The notes beneath the pieces were generated by a model. That model had not been told where the DNA came from, made no database searches, and saw only the letters and a program-made list of their open reading frames with translations. The position numbers and the translations under genes are program-made. 64,000 nt of DNA from Paraburkholderia solitsugae (GTDB taxonomy: Bacteria > Pseudomonadota > Gammaproteobacteria > Burkholderiales > Burkholderiaceae). This document shows, piece by piece, positions 9,415 to 17,970 of the stretch; the stretch's first letter is position 1; every line of letters begins with the position of its first letter. The stretch spans positions 1-64,000 of the forward strand of contig NZ_WOEY01000028.1 of the NCBI RefSeq assembly GCF_013177695.1, in the 5' to 3' direction.

Positions 9415-10734
9415 TCACTTATTGACCATCTTCGCCGGCACACTGACCGCCAGCAAACCGCCGAGGATCATAAACGCCGCCAGCATATACATGCCGGAGT
9501 CGTTCGCGGCCGTCGCCTGCTTCAGCCAGCCGACCACGTACGGGCTGAGAAAGCCCGCGAGGTTGCCGATCGAATTGATCATCGCGATACCGGCAGCCGC
9601 GCCCGTGCCGGCGAGGATCGCCGTCGGCAAACTCCAGAACAGCGGCAGCGTGGTCAGGATGCCCATGGTCGCGAGCGTGAGCGAGGCCATGGCCAGCACG
9701 GTGTTGTGGGCCCACACCACGGAGAGCACGAGGCCAATCGCCCCTGCGAATGCCGGCAACGCGATATGCCAGCGCCGCTCGCGCTTGCGGTCCGCGCTGC
9801 GCGATACGAACACCATCGCGACTACCGCTGCCGCAAACGGAATCGCGGACAGCAAGCCGATCATGAACGAGTCTGTCACGCCAGTCGCCTTGATGATGGT
9901 CGGCAACCAGAAGCTCACGCCATACAGGCCCATCACGAACGAGAAGTACGTGAGGCTAAACATCAGCACGCGTCCGCTCCTGAGCACCTGGCGAATCGGC
10001 ATGTCGTGCTTCGTGGCTTCTTCAGCTGACACCTGGCGCTCGAGCAATTCCTTCTCTTCGTTGGTGAGCCACTTGGCCTTCGAAATGCGGTCGTCGAGCA
10101 TCAGAAACACCATGATCCCGACGATCACCGAAGGAATCCCTTCGAGCAGAAACAGCCACTGCCAGCCATGCCAGCCGTTCATGCCGTTGAAACTCTTCAG
10201 GATATAGCCCGAGACCGGGCCGCCGATCACGCCAGACAACGCGATTGCCGTCATGAACAAGGTGGTCATGCGGCCGCGACGGTGCGACGGATACCAGTAC
10301 GTGAGGTACAGAATGATGCCGGGGAAGAAACCCGCTTCGGCGAGACCGAGCAGGAAGCGCATCACATAGAACATGGTCGGCGTGGTGACGAACATGGTCA
10401 GCATCGAGATCACGCCCCACGACACCATGATCCGTGCGATCCACACCCGTGCACCCACTTTATGCAGGATCACGTTGCTCGGCACTTCGAAGATGAAATA
10501 ACCGAGGAAGAAAATCCCCGCACCGAAGCCGTAGACCGCGTCGCTCAGGCCGAGATCGGTGGTCATTTGCAGCTTGGCGAAGCCGACGTTGACGCGGTCG
10601 AGATACGCGACCACGTAACAGAGCATCAGGAACGGCGCGAGCCGCCAGGTGACCTTGCGGTAGGTCGCCTCTTCGAACGTGGAAGGTGGCGCCCCCGCGC
10701 CGGGATGGTGGAGCGGATCTGCGGGACTAGCCAT
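9415..10734 (-). CDS. MFS transporter, anion:cation symporter (ACS/TtuB-like) family
   Basis: A 439-residue permease with about 12 transmembrane helices. Family hallmarks are LCYVVAYLDRVNVGFAKL in helix 1, GYFIFEVPSNVILHKVGAR, RFLLGLAEAGFFPGIILYLT in helix 4, and the long central loop after LMLDDRISKAKWLTNEEKEL. ACS carriers take up organic anions such as tartrate, phthalate, glucarate or hydroxy-acids with protons. The start ATG 10734 lies behind AAGGAGACACC. It is the last gene of a minus-strand cluster ALDH-SDR-MFS, so it probably imports a compound that the two dehydrogenases oxidise. The substrate is not deducible here. Confidence 0.88.
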   Translation of the reverse strand: MASPADPLHHPGAGAPPSTFEEATYRKVTWRLAPFLMLCYVVAYLDRVNVGFAKLQMTTDLGLSDAVYGFGAGIFFLGYFIFEVPSNVILHKVGARVWIARIMVSWGVISMLTMFVTTPTMFYVMRFLLGLAEAGFFPGIILYLTYWYPSHRRGRMTTLFMTAIALSGVIGGPVSGYILKSFNGMNGWHGWQWLFLLEGIPSVIVGIMVFLMLDDRISKAKWLTNEEKELLERQVSAEEATKHDMPIRQVLRSGRVLMFSLTYFSFVMGLYGVSFWLPTIIKATGVTDSFMIGLLSAIPFAAAVVAMVFVSRSADRKRERRWHIALPAFAGAIGLVLSVVWAHNTVLAMASLTLATMGILTTLPLFWSLPTAILAGTGAAAGIAMINSIGNLAGFLSPYVVGWLKQATAANDSGMYMLAAFMILGGLLAVSVPAKMVNK

Positions 10735-10818
10735 GGTGTCTCCTTTTTTCTTGTGGAAATGAGGTGCCGCCGTCGATCGCGATTCTAGCCGTGCTGGATG
10801 GTTTGGTTTGCATGGCGT

Positions 10819-11577
10819 TTACACGCAGCGGCCGCCGTCCACTTCGAGGCATATGCCCGTGATGAACTCGGCCTCGTCCGAGGCGAGATACAGCGCCGCG
10901 TTGGCGATATCCTGTGGCGTCGAGAAGCGCCCGAGCGGAATGCCGGCCAGAAAGCGCTTGCGATTCTCCGGCGTATCTTCGACACCCATGAACTCCGACA
11001 GCAGCGCCGTCTCGCCCATGACCGGGTTCACACAGTTCACGCGAATACGGTTCGGACCCAGTTCAACGGCGAGCGATTTGCTCGCGATGATCACCGCAGC
11101 TTTGCTGCCGTTGTACCAGACGAGGCCCGGCCGCGGCCGCACACCGGCCGTCGACGCGATATTGATGAAGCTCCCGCCGCCTTGCTCGCGAAAGTACGGC
11201 ACGAATTCCTGCACGCTCCAGTAGAGGCTTTTGACGTTCACTGCATAGACGCGGTCGAACTCGGCTTCCGTCACTTCGAGCACCGGCTTGTTGCGATGCG
11301 TCGTGCCGGCATTGTTGACGACGATCTGCACGCTGCCGAAGTCTTCGAGCGCGGCCTCGCGCAGTTTCCGCCAGTCCTCGCGTTGCGCGACGTTACCGGC
11401 CACCGCGATCGCCTTGCCGCCGGCAAGAGCGATTTCGCTCGCCACACGTTCGGCCGCTGGACCGTTCAGATCGTTGACCACCACGTTCGCGCCTTCGCGC
11501 GCGTAGATCTTTGCGATGCCTTCGCCGAAACCCGAGCCGCCACCCGTGACGATGGCCGTTTTACCTGTCAACCGCAT
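10819..11577 (-). CDS. Short-chain dehydrogenase/reductase (classical SDR)
   Basis: A 252-residue NAD(P)-dependent oxidoreductase. The Rossmann motif TGGGSGFG is at residues 11-18, VVVNDL (32-37) ends strand 2 in Asp36, which favours NAD over NADP, and NNAG is at 88-91. The catalytic set is Ser142, Tyr155 and Lys159 in IASTAG...YNGSK. RVNCVNPVMGET and the C-terminal ITGICLEVDGGRCV are standard. It sits 78 bases downstream of the aldehyde dehydrogenase and 84 upstream of the ACS carrier, suggesting alcohol/keto oxidation of the imported substrate. The substrate is unknown. Confidence 0.9.
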   Translation of the reverse strand: MRLTGKTAIVTGGGSGFGEGIAKIYAREGANVVVNDLNGPAAERVASEIALAGGKAIAVAGNVAQREDWRKLREAALEDFGSVQIVVNNAGTTHRNKPVLEVTEAEFDRVYAVNVKSLYWSVQEFVPYFREQGGGSFINIASTAGVRPRPGLVWYNGSKAAVIIASKSLAVELGPNRIRVNCVNPVMGETALLSEFMGVEDTPENRKRFLAGIPLGRFSTPQDIANAALYLASDEAEFITGICLEVDGGRCV

Positions 11578-11655
11578 GATGTCTCCGTTGTTTGTTGTGG
11601 ATGGTGATGCGTTTGCTTCTGTTTGCTTCTGCTCTCTGCGAATGCGAGTGCCTGA

Positions 11656-13095
11656 CTAACCGTGACGAATGGCGATGGTCTTCAACACGGTGAAGCCATA
11701 CAGCGCTTCGAAACCCTTTTCACGTCCATGGCCTGAATGCTTCACGCCGCCGAACGGCAATTCGACGCCGCCGCCCGCGCCATAGTTGTTGATGAACACC
11801 TGGCCGGAGCGCAGGCGCCGTGCGAGGCGCATCTGGCGGGCACCGTCGCGCGTCCAGATACCCGCGACGAGACCATACTGTGTGCCGTTGGCGAGCGAGA
11901 GCGCTTCGTCTTCGTCGGTGAACGACATGGCGGCGAGGACCGGGCCGAACACTTCGTCGCGCGCGAGACGGTGGCTCGCGGGCACGTCGCGCAGCAGCGT
12001 GGGTGCTTGATAGAAGCCGCTTTCCGGCGCCTCGGGGATCACTTCACCGTGGGCTGCCATCGGGATGCCGTCGTGTTGGGCGTCGGAGAGAAAGTCCCAC
12101 ACGCGTTGTTGCTGCTTCGCGTTGATCAGCGGGCCGCAGTCGAGATCGGCATGCGACGGGCCGACCCGCAGCGCGTGGAACGCGCCGCTCAGCCGGTCGA
12201 GCAGCGGCTCGTAAATTGCCCGTTCGATCAATACGCGGCTACCCGCCGAGCAGGTTTGCCCGGCGTTCTGCACGATCGCCGATACCAGCACCGGCAGCGC
12301 TGCGTCGAGATCCGCATCGGCGAACACGATTTGCGGCGATTTGCCGCCCAGTTCCAGCGTGACCGGCACGTGGTTCTCCGCGGCCATCTGCGTCACGAGC
12401 TTGCCAGTTTCGGGCGAGCCGGTGAAGGAGATGTGATCAATGCCGGGATGACGCGCGAGGGCCGCGCCTGCTTCATGCCCAAAGCCCGTGACGATATTCA
12501 GCGCGCCCGCCGGCAAACCGGCCTCGGCTGCCAGTTCGGCAACGCGCAACACCGACAGGCACGCGTCTTCCGCCGGCTTGACGACGCACGCATTGCCGGT
12601 GGCGAGCGCCGCGCCGACGCTGCGGCCGAAGATTTGCATCGGGTAGTTCCACGGCACGATATGGCCGGTCACGCCGTGCGGCTCGCGGATCGTCAGCACC
12701 GTGTAGCCGGCCTGATAGGGGAGCGTTTCGCCGTGCAGTTTGTCCGCCGCACCGGCGTAAAACTCGAAATAGCGGGCCAGCGCGGCCGAATCGGCGCGCG
12801 CCTGTTTGAGCGGCTTGCCGGTGTCACGGGCTTCGAGTTGGGCGAGTTCTTCCTGGTGGTCGGCGACCAGCATCGACAGCCGGTACAGCACGCGGCCGCG
12901 TTCGGCGGCGCTCGCCTCGCCCCAGGCGCCTTCGAAGGCGCGGCGGGCAGCGTTGACGGCGGTGTCGATATCCGCCGCGGTGCCGCGGGCAAGCCGGGTG
13001 AACGGCTGGCCATCCGAGGGATCGAGCACGGTGATCGTCTCGCCGCCTGATGCGGCGGACCATTCACCGCCGATGAAATGCCTGGCTTCTTCCAT
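11656..13095 (-). CDS. NAD(P)-dependent aldehyde dehydrogenase
   Basis: A 479-residue enzyme oxidising an aldehyde to its acid. Seen: VPWNYPMQIFGRSVGAALA, FTGSPETGKLV, general-base Glu in LELGGKSPQIVF, catalytic Cys in NAGQTCSAGSRV, and the C-terminal PFGGVKHSGHGREKGFEALY. It resembles betaine/gamma-aminobutyraldehyde dehydrogenases, but specificity is not readable. I chose ATG 13095 because AAGGAG stands seven bases upstream and the family starts at HFIGGEW; the frame continues 34 codons further but without coding character. It is the first gene of the ALDH-SDR-MFS unit and diverges from ppa. Confidence 0.92.
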   Translation of the reverse strand: MEEARHFIGGEWSAASGGETITVLDPSDGQPFTRLARGTAADIDTAVNAARRAFEGAWGEASAAERGRVLYRLSMLVADHQEELAQLEARDTGKPLKQARADSAALARYFEFYAGAADKLHGETLPYQAGYTVLTIREPHGVTGHIVPWNYPMQIFGRSVGAALATGNACVVKPAEDACLSVLRVAELAAEAGLPAGALNIVTGFGHEAGAALARHPGIDHISFTGSPETGKLVTQMAAENHVPVTLELGGKSPQIVFADADLDAALPVLVSAIVQNAGQTCSAGSRVLIERAIYEPLLDRLSGAFHALRVGPSHADLDCGPLINAKQQQRVWDFLSDAQHDGIPMAAHGEVIPEAPESGFYQAPTLLRDVPASHRLARDEVFGPVLAAMSFTDEDEALSLANGTQYGLVAGIWTRDGARQMRLARRLRSGQVFINNYGAGGGVELPFGGVKHSGHGREKGFEALYGFTVLKTIAIRHG

Positions 13096-13257
13096 GCATG
13101 CTCCTTGAGGTGTCGCGCGGCCGGGGTTTAGGCCGACGTCCAGCCCGAGATTCGAGCCGAGATTCAGACGCGCGGTATTCACAAACGAGAGGCACAATCG
13201 AGAGACGCCTGACGATTATCGCGCCGATCCAACCAGAGGTGCCATCGGCCGATTGGC

Positions 13258-13263
13258 TATAAT
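13258..13263 (+). promoter_or_regulatory. Perfect -10 box (TATAAT) upstream of ppa
   Basis: TATAAT at 13258-13263 lies 120 bases before the ppa ATG. No good -35 hexamer is found 16-18 bases upstream (AGAGGT at 13235), so the promoter is only half supported. The rest of the 287-base divergent region shows nothing clear. Confidence 0.35.
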
Positions 13264-13382
13264 GGCGTATTCCGCACTGTCCGGCCGTAGCGCCGCTTGT
13301 CCTGGCGAGTTTCATGCTTCACGCCGCTCGAGCCCGCGCGCCGCACGCCGTGTTCCGAATTCCATCTGATCAGAGAGCGCTC

Positions 13383-13910
13383 ATGAGCTTCAATCACGTC
13401 CCCGCAGGCAAAGACCTTCCGCAAGATTTCAACGTCATCATCGAAATCCCGGCGCAGAGCGATCCGGTGAAGTACGAAGCTGACAAGGAAACGGGCCTGC
13501 TCCACGTTGACCGTTTTATCAGCACCGGCATGCGCTATCCGGCGAATTACGGCTACATTCCGCAAACGCTGTCGGGCGACGGCGACCCGGTCGACGTGCT
13601 GGTCATCACGCCGTTCCCGCTGCTGGCTGGCTCGGTGGTTCGCGCCCGCGCACTCGGCATGCTGCAAATGACCGACGAATCGGGCGTCGACGCCAAGCTG
13701 GTCGCCGTCGCGCACGACAAGGTCTGCCCGATGACCGCTGATCTCAAGTCGATCGACGACGTTCCGGCATACCTGAAAGACCAGATCAAGCACTTCTTCG
13801 AGCAATACAAGGCGCTGGAAAAGGGCAAGTGGGTGAAGGTCGAAGGCTGGGCCGGCATCGAAGCCGCTCACAAGGAAATCACCGAAGGCGTCGCGAACTA
13901 CAAGAAGTAA
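13383..13910 (+). CDS. ppa: Inorganic pyrophosphatase (family I)
   Basis: Hydrolyses pyrophosphate to two phosphates, pulling biosynthetic reactions forward in the cytoplasm. The 175 residues carry [12 protein letters not shown], the conserved [13 protein letters not shown] and the metal-binding signature DGDPVDVLV, then [20 protein letters not shown] and the C-terminal KWVKVEGW. Length equals the E. coli enzyme. Start ATG 13383 was chosen over the longer open frame because [13 protein letters not shown] is the family N-terminus. Single gene with its own terminator. Confidence 0.97.
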   Translation: MSFNHVPAGKDLPQDFNVIIEIPAQSDPVKYEADKETGLLHVDRFISTGMRYPANYGYIPQTLSGDGDPVDVLVITPFPLLAGSVVRARALGMLQMTDESGVDAKLVAVAHDKVCPMTADLKSIDDVPAYLKDQIKHFFEQYKALEKGKWVKVEGWAGIEAAHKEITEGVANYKK

Positions 13911-13931
13911 GCTGCGTTACACCGGTGGTTG

Positions 13932-13976
13932 ATGAAAAAACCGCGTGAGCCTGCAAGGGCCACGCGGTTTTTTCAT
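13932..13976 (+). terminator. Strong rho-independent terminator of ppa
   Basis: A 16-bp perfect stem (13932-13947 with 13961-13976) includes the T run of the plus strand, with a 13-base loop. The symmetric A run would also stop minus-strand transcription. Confidence 0.92.
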
Positions 13977-14221
13977 AGGCGGCGTTTTCAGGGATCCCAC
14001 TCTGTGTTCAATACACATTTGCCACCCGGCCGCCCGCCCGCTTGGCTTGCCCGCCGGCCGTTCCAGCGCATAGCCACAGCGCATCGACCGGATGAACCGA
14101 ATGCATTTTTATATATAAGTGTTAACCCTTATCATTCGACGGCCGCAGCAGGTTTCCTGCCGCCGGCGTATTAATGCGCTGATACAGCGCCAATGCGCGT
14201 TTTTGGGAACCCACCGTCCGG

Positions 14222-16327
14222 ATGCTGAATCGCAAGTCCAACCCTTCATCGCCGCGCTGGTCGAGCCGCCTGTACGCGAGCCTGTATGCGCTCGTCACCG
14301 CGATCTACCGCGGACGGCCGGTATGGATGGTGTCGTTTTCGACGAGCGAAGCCAACCTGTCGGAAGGGTTGAGAGCCGCCTGTGCGTCCACCGCCATGCT
14401 GGTGCTGGGCAATCTGCTGCACGAGCCGGCCTTCGCATGGGCCGCGATCGGCGCTTTCTGGACCTGTCTGGCCGACGCGGCCGGCTCGAATCGCGCGCGC
14501 TTCGCCTCGATGATGGGCTTTGCGCTTCTGTCGACTGTGTGCGGGGGCGTGACCGCCTTCGCGTCAGGCGAGGGGACGGTGTTCGCGGCGCTCGCCATGC
14601 TGGCATTCACGACGCTCGGCGCGTTCGGCAGGATCTGGGGTGCCGCGACCTCGCAGGTGACGATCCTCGCGGCGACCGCTTGCGTCGTGATGGTCGACCG
14701 GCCAATGCGCGACCTGCGGGAAGGCATGGCGTTTCTTGGCATCTACCTGGCTGGGTGCCTGTTTGCCGTTGTGCTGAGCCTGACCGTCTGGCGCATTCAT
14801 CCGTTCGGCACGAGCCGCGCTTCGCTGCGTGCGGTGTATCTGCGTCTGGCTGACATCGCATTCGACAGCGCGCGCCTGCTCGAGCAGCGCTCGGCCCCTC
14901 GCCAGTGGGCCACGCATGCCGCGAAATTTCGCGCCGATGCGCGGGCAACGCTTGAGCGCTCGCGCAAGGCGCTGGCGAACGTGCCTGACTCGAGAACGGC
15001 AGGCCGGGAAACCTACGACAATCTCCTCGCCCTGTTGACCGAAAGTGAAGCGCTCTTTGCGTATCTGATAGCGGTCACCGGCGCGTGTGAAAAAAACCCG
15101 GAAGACGCACGCCGCGCCAGACGCGCGGTGCGGCTCCTGACCGGGATGGGCGAGGTTCTGCGAAGAATCGGCGCGGCCACCAACGACGCGCAATGGAACC
15201 GTCTCGCTGGCCTGCAGCTCCGTTTGCGGCGCCTCGCGAGACGACTCGAATCCGCGCTGATGGAACCCGTGACGCTCAAGTCCGACTTCGAACTGGTCGA
15301 CTTCGCGCCGACGTCTGCACAGCCGCTGGGGTGGTCGGACAGTGCTACCAGGCTGCTGACGCGGACGTGGTCGACCCTCAAGGCGAACCTTTCGGGTCAG
15401 TCGGTCGGCTTGCGCCACGCCGCCCGTGTGGGCGTCACGACGACGGCGGGCTTTCTGGTCATACGGGCACTCGGGCTTCCCTTTGGCTACTGGGCAACCA
15501 TGGCGACGTTGCTGATCCTGCAGCCGTCCATCGCCGCGACGTGGCCACGGAGTATCGAGCGTGCGGCCGGGAGCATCGTCGGGGGCGTGCTGGCGGCCGC
15601 GATCGGCTATGCGATCCATTCGCCGCTCGGTATTTCATTGGCGGTGTTTCCGCTGGTGGTGGCAACCATGGCGCTGCGTCCCGTCAGCTACAGCCTGTTC
15701 GTTCTGTTCCTGACACCAACCTTTGTACTCGTGGCTGACTTCGCGACGCCAGGCGCCAGCGAATTCGCCTACGCGCTGACGCGGCTCGGCAACAATGTGC
15801 TCGGCTGTGTATTGGCGCTGCTGGCAACGTTCTATCTGTGGCCGACGCGGGAGAAAGTCGACTATCGCGCCTATCTGAACGAGGCGGTGCGGGCCAATCT
15901 CGGGTATCTGAGGGCGGCACTGGAGTCGCCGGACCGAAGCGAGAAGGACATGGAACGCTTGCGCCGGGCCGCTGGATTGGGCAGCAATAACGCCGAGGAG
16001 GCAATCGGCCGGATTCGACTCGAAAAGCTCGAGGACTCGATGGTTGACACGGTGACCCTGACGGTCCTGAGCGTGTTGCGAAAAATGGCGGGCACCGCGA
16101 CCCAACTGCGCTTGAGTACGAACCGGCACAGTACGCACGATGAACTCGGCGCGTGGATTGCCACCACGAGTGCCGATATAGAGGCTGCATTGAATCGAAC
16201 CTTGCGGCCGGTACGGCGCGATCTGCCTGCGCGAGACAGGCTCTCGTCACTGGAGGCTGACGCTGTGGGGGAAATCGCGCTGATGCATCGGCTGTTGACT
16301 GAGCGCATGCGCGAGGCGAGAGGGTAG
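14222..16327 (+). CDS. FUSC family inner-membrane protein (YccS/AaeB-like)
   Basis: A 701-residue protein with two blocks of transmembrane helices, about residues 48-170 (LRAACASTAMLVLGNLLHEP) and about 395-540 (LRHAARVGVTTTAGFLVIRA, FGYWATMATLLILQPSIAAT), each followed by a soluble helical region. This two-block plan and the sequence WATMATLLILQPS are typical of the FUSC family, which includes fusaric acid resistance proteins and the aromatic acid exporter AaeB. Efflux of a weak acid or aromatic compound is possible, but no membrane fusion partner gene is adjacent. Start ATG 14222 lacks a strong Shine-Dalgarno. Its stop is 11 bases from that of the convergent GIY-YIG gene. Confidence 0.85.
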   Translation: MLNRKSNPSSPRWSSRLYASLYALVTAIYRGRPVWMVSFSTSEANLSEGLRAACASTAMLVLGNLLHEPAFAWAAIGAFWTCLADAAGSNRARFASMMGFALLSTVCGGVTAFASGEGTVFAALAMLAFTTLGAFGRIWGAATSQVTILAATACVVMVDRPMRDLREGMAFLGIYLAGCLFAVVLSLTVWRIHPFGTSRASLRAVYLRLADIAFDSARLLEQRSAPRQWATHAAKFRADARATLERSRKALANVPDSRTAGRETYDNLLALLTESEALFAYLIAVTGACEKNPEDARRARRAVRLLTGMGEVLRRIGAATNDAQWNRLAGLQLRLRRLARRLESALMEPVTLKSDFELVDFAPTSAQPLGWSDSATRLLTRTWSTLKANLSGQSVGLRHAARVGVTTTAGFLVIRALGLPFGYWATMATLLILQPSIAATWPRSIERAAGSIVGGVLAAAIGYAIHSPLGISLAVFPLVVATMALRPVSYSLFVLFLTPTFVLVADFATPGASEFAYALTRLGNNVLGCVLALLATFYLWPTREKVDYRAYLNEAVRANLGYLRAALESPDRSEKDMERLRRAAGLGSNNAEEAIGRIRLEKLEDSMVDTVTLTVLSVLRKMAGTATQLRLSTNRHSTHDELGAWIATTSADIEAALNRTLRPVRRDLPARDRLSSLEADAVGEIALMHRLLTERMREARG

Positions 16328-16338
16328 GTGGAGCGGAT

Positions 16339-16656
16339 CTATGTATCCATCTCGTCTGCGGCAATGGATTCCGATTCGGGCTCGGGCGGCGGCAACACCG
16401 ATTCAAGCGTGCGCAACCCCGCAGCCAGCACTCGTTTCTCGGCAGGCGGCAGCCGCTTGACCCAATACTCCGCACGCGACGCACTCGAACGGTCCGCCAA
16501 CTCAAACGACGCGAGCACCTGCACCGGCTTGCGCGAACGCGTATAGCGCGCGCCTTCACCGCTCACATGTTTGTCGAAACGCGCCTGCACATCGATGGCA
16601 ATGCCGGTATAGACGCTGCCGTCCGAGCATTCGAGCAGATATAGAAACCACGCCAT
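16339..16656 (-). CDS. GIY-YIG domain protein (UPF0213/YhbQ type)
   Basis: A 105-residue single-domain protein. WFLYLLECSDGSVYTGIAID is the GIY-YIG motif (here LYL...VYTG), followed by the Arg-containing helix DVQARFDKHVSGEGARYTRS and FELADRSSASRAEYWVKRL, where the Glu of AEYWVKRL is the metal ligand in related nucleases. E. coli YhbQ is the model. It is nine bases downstream of the GNAT-like gene and probably co-transcribed. The acidic tail (PPPEPESESIAADEMD) is extra to the domain. Biological role unknown, possibly DNA repair or recombination. Confidence 0.88.
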   Translation of the reverse strand: MAWFLYLLECSDGSVYTGIAIDVQARFDKHVSGEGARYTRSRKPVQVLASFELADRSSASRAEYWVKRLPPAEKRVLAAGLRTLESVLPPPEPESESIAADEMDT

Positions 16657-16665
16657 GGGTGCGCT

Positions 16666-17970
16666 TCAGCCTTTGAACGGATTGTGTTCGCGCAGCTCGT
16701 CCACATACGCGTGGATGCTGTTCTTTTCGTTATCGAGGAAGTGGCCGACCGCATCGGCGAAGGCCGGATGCGCGAGCCAATGTGCCGAGCGCGTGACAGT
16801 CGGCAGAAACCCGCGCGCCATCTTGTGCTCGCCCTGCGCGCCGCCTTCGAACGCACTGAGCTTCTCCTCGATGCAGAATTCGAGCGGCTGGTAGTACGCC
16901 GTTTCGAAGTGCAGGCAGGGCACATGTTCGAGCGCGCCCCAGTAGCGGCCGTACAAGGTGCCGCCGGTTTTCTCATCGCGTTGATACACCACGAGCGAGC
17001 TGGCGATCGGCTTGCCTTCGTATTCGGCGATCACCAGCAGCAGATTTTCCGGCATCGATGCGCCGATCATCCGGAAGAAATCGAGGTTCAGATACGGGCT
17101 CGAAAAGTGCTCGCGGTAGGTTTGCCGATAGCACTTGTTGAAGAAACGCCAGTCGGCGTCCTGGATATCTTCGCCGCGAATCCGGCGCATCGTCACGCCG
17201 GCTTCCTGCACCTTGCGGCGCTCGGCGCGGATGTTTTTGCGCTTCTTCTGTTCGAGCGTGGAGAGGAAATCGTCGAAGTCGCGATAGCCGTCGTTCAACC
17301 AGTGGAACTGCACGCCTTCGCGCAGCATCATGCCCATGTCGGTCAGCGCGTGCGCCTCCGTTTCGGTCGGAAACAGCACGTGCAGCGACGACACGTCGGC
17401 TTGCTCGGCGAACGCCATCAGCGTGGCCGCCAGATGCCTGAGTGCATGCGTATCCGCCGACAGCAGCCGGTTGCCTTGCACCGGTGTGAAGGGCACCGCG
17501 CACAGCAGCTTCGGGTAGTACGGCAGACCGTTGCGTTTGTACGCATCGGCCCACGCCCAATCGAAGACATACTCGCCGTACGAGTGTCCCTTCAGATACA
17601 CGGGCGCGGCCGCCACGAGCTTGTCGGTGCGCGGGTCGGTCAGCGTGACGAATTGCGGCGCCCAGCCGGTATCGGCGACCGCACATTGGGTCGCGGAGAG
17701 CGCGCTCAAAAACTCATGCCGTAGAAACGGCGTGGGCTGCGTTTGCTGCGCGAGGAGGGCATTCCATTCCGCGGCGTCCACCTCGGAGGGCGACGTCAGA
17801 ATGCCCGTGCGATAATCAAAGCGTTCCTGGTTCAATCTGTGTGACTGTTCCCAATGAGCGACGCGTAGCGTGGTGCGATGCGTCGTTCGTTTATCCGATT
17901 TGTCCGTTCCGTCGAGCTTAACCCGCCGCGGTACTCGCAAGCCGCCTGGCTTGCCTGTCGATCCTGCCAT
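16666..17970 (-). CDS. GNAT-like N-acetyltransferase of the DUF482/peptidogalycan-biosynthesis family
   Basis: A protein of up to 434 residues. The family core begins near residue 62 with AEWNALLAQQTQPTPFLRHE and includes SYGEYVFDWAWADAYKRNGL, PYYPKLLCAVPFTPVQGNRL, FLSTLEQKKRKNIRAERRKV, YEGKPIASSLVVYQRD, TLYGRYWGALEHVPCLHFE, and the end FKG. Substrate and product are undefined; relatives resemble FemX-type acyl transferases. The start is uncertain: ATG 17970 is the longest choice but overlaps the nadE start codon, and the first 47 residues look non-conserved; TTG 17940 or TTG 17829 are alternatives. GIY-YIG follows at once, so the two form an operon. Confidence 0.82.
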   Translation of the reverse strand: MAGSTGKPGGLRVPRRVKLDGTDKSDKRTTHRTTLRVAHWEQSHRLNQERFDYRTGILTSPSEVDAAEWNALLAQQTQPTPFLRHEFLSALSATQCAVADTGWAPQFVTLTDPRTDKLVAAAPVYLKGHSYGEYVFDWAWADAYKRNGLPYYPKLLCAVPFTPVQGNRLLSADTHALRHLAATLMAFAEQADVSSLHVLFPTETEAHALTDMGMMLREGVQFHWLNDGYRDFDDFLSTLEQKKRKNIRAERRKVQEAGVTMRRIRGEDIQDADWRFFNKCYRQTYREHFSSPYLNLDFFRMIGASMPENLLLVIAEYEGKPIASSLVVYQRDEKTGGTLYGRYWGALEHVPCLHFETAYYQPLEFCIEEKLSAFEGGAQGEHKMARGFLPTVTRSAHWLAHPAFADAVGHFLDNEKNSIHAYVDELREHNPFKG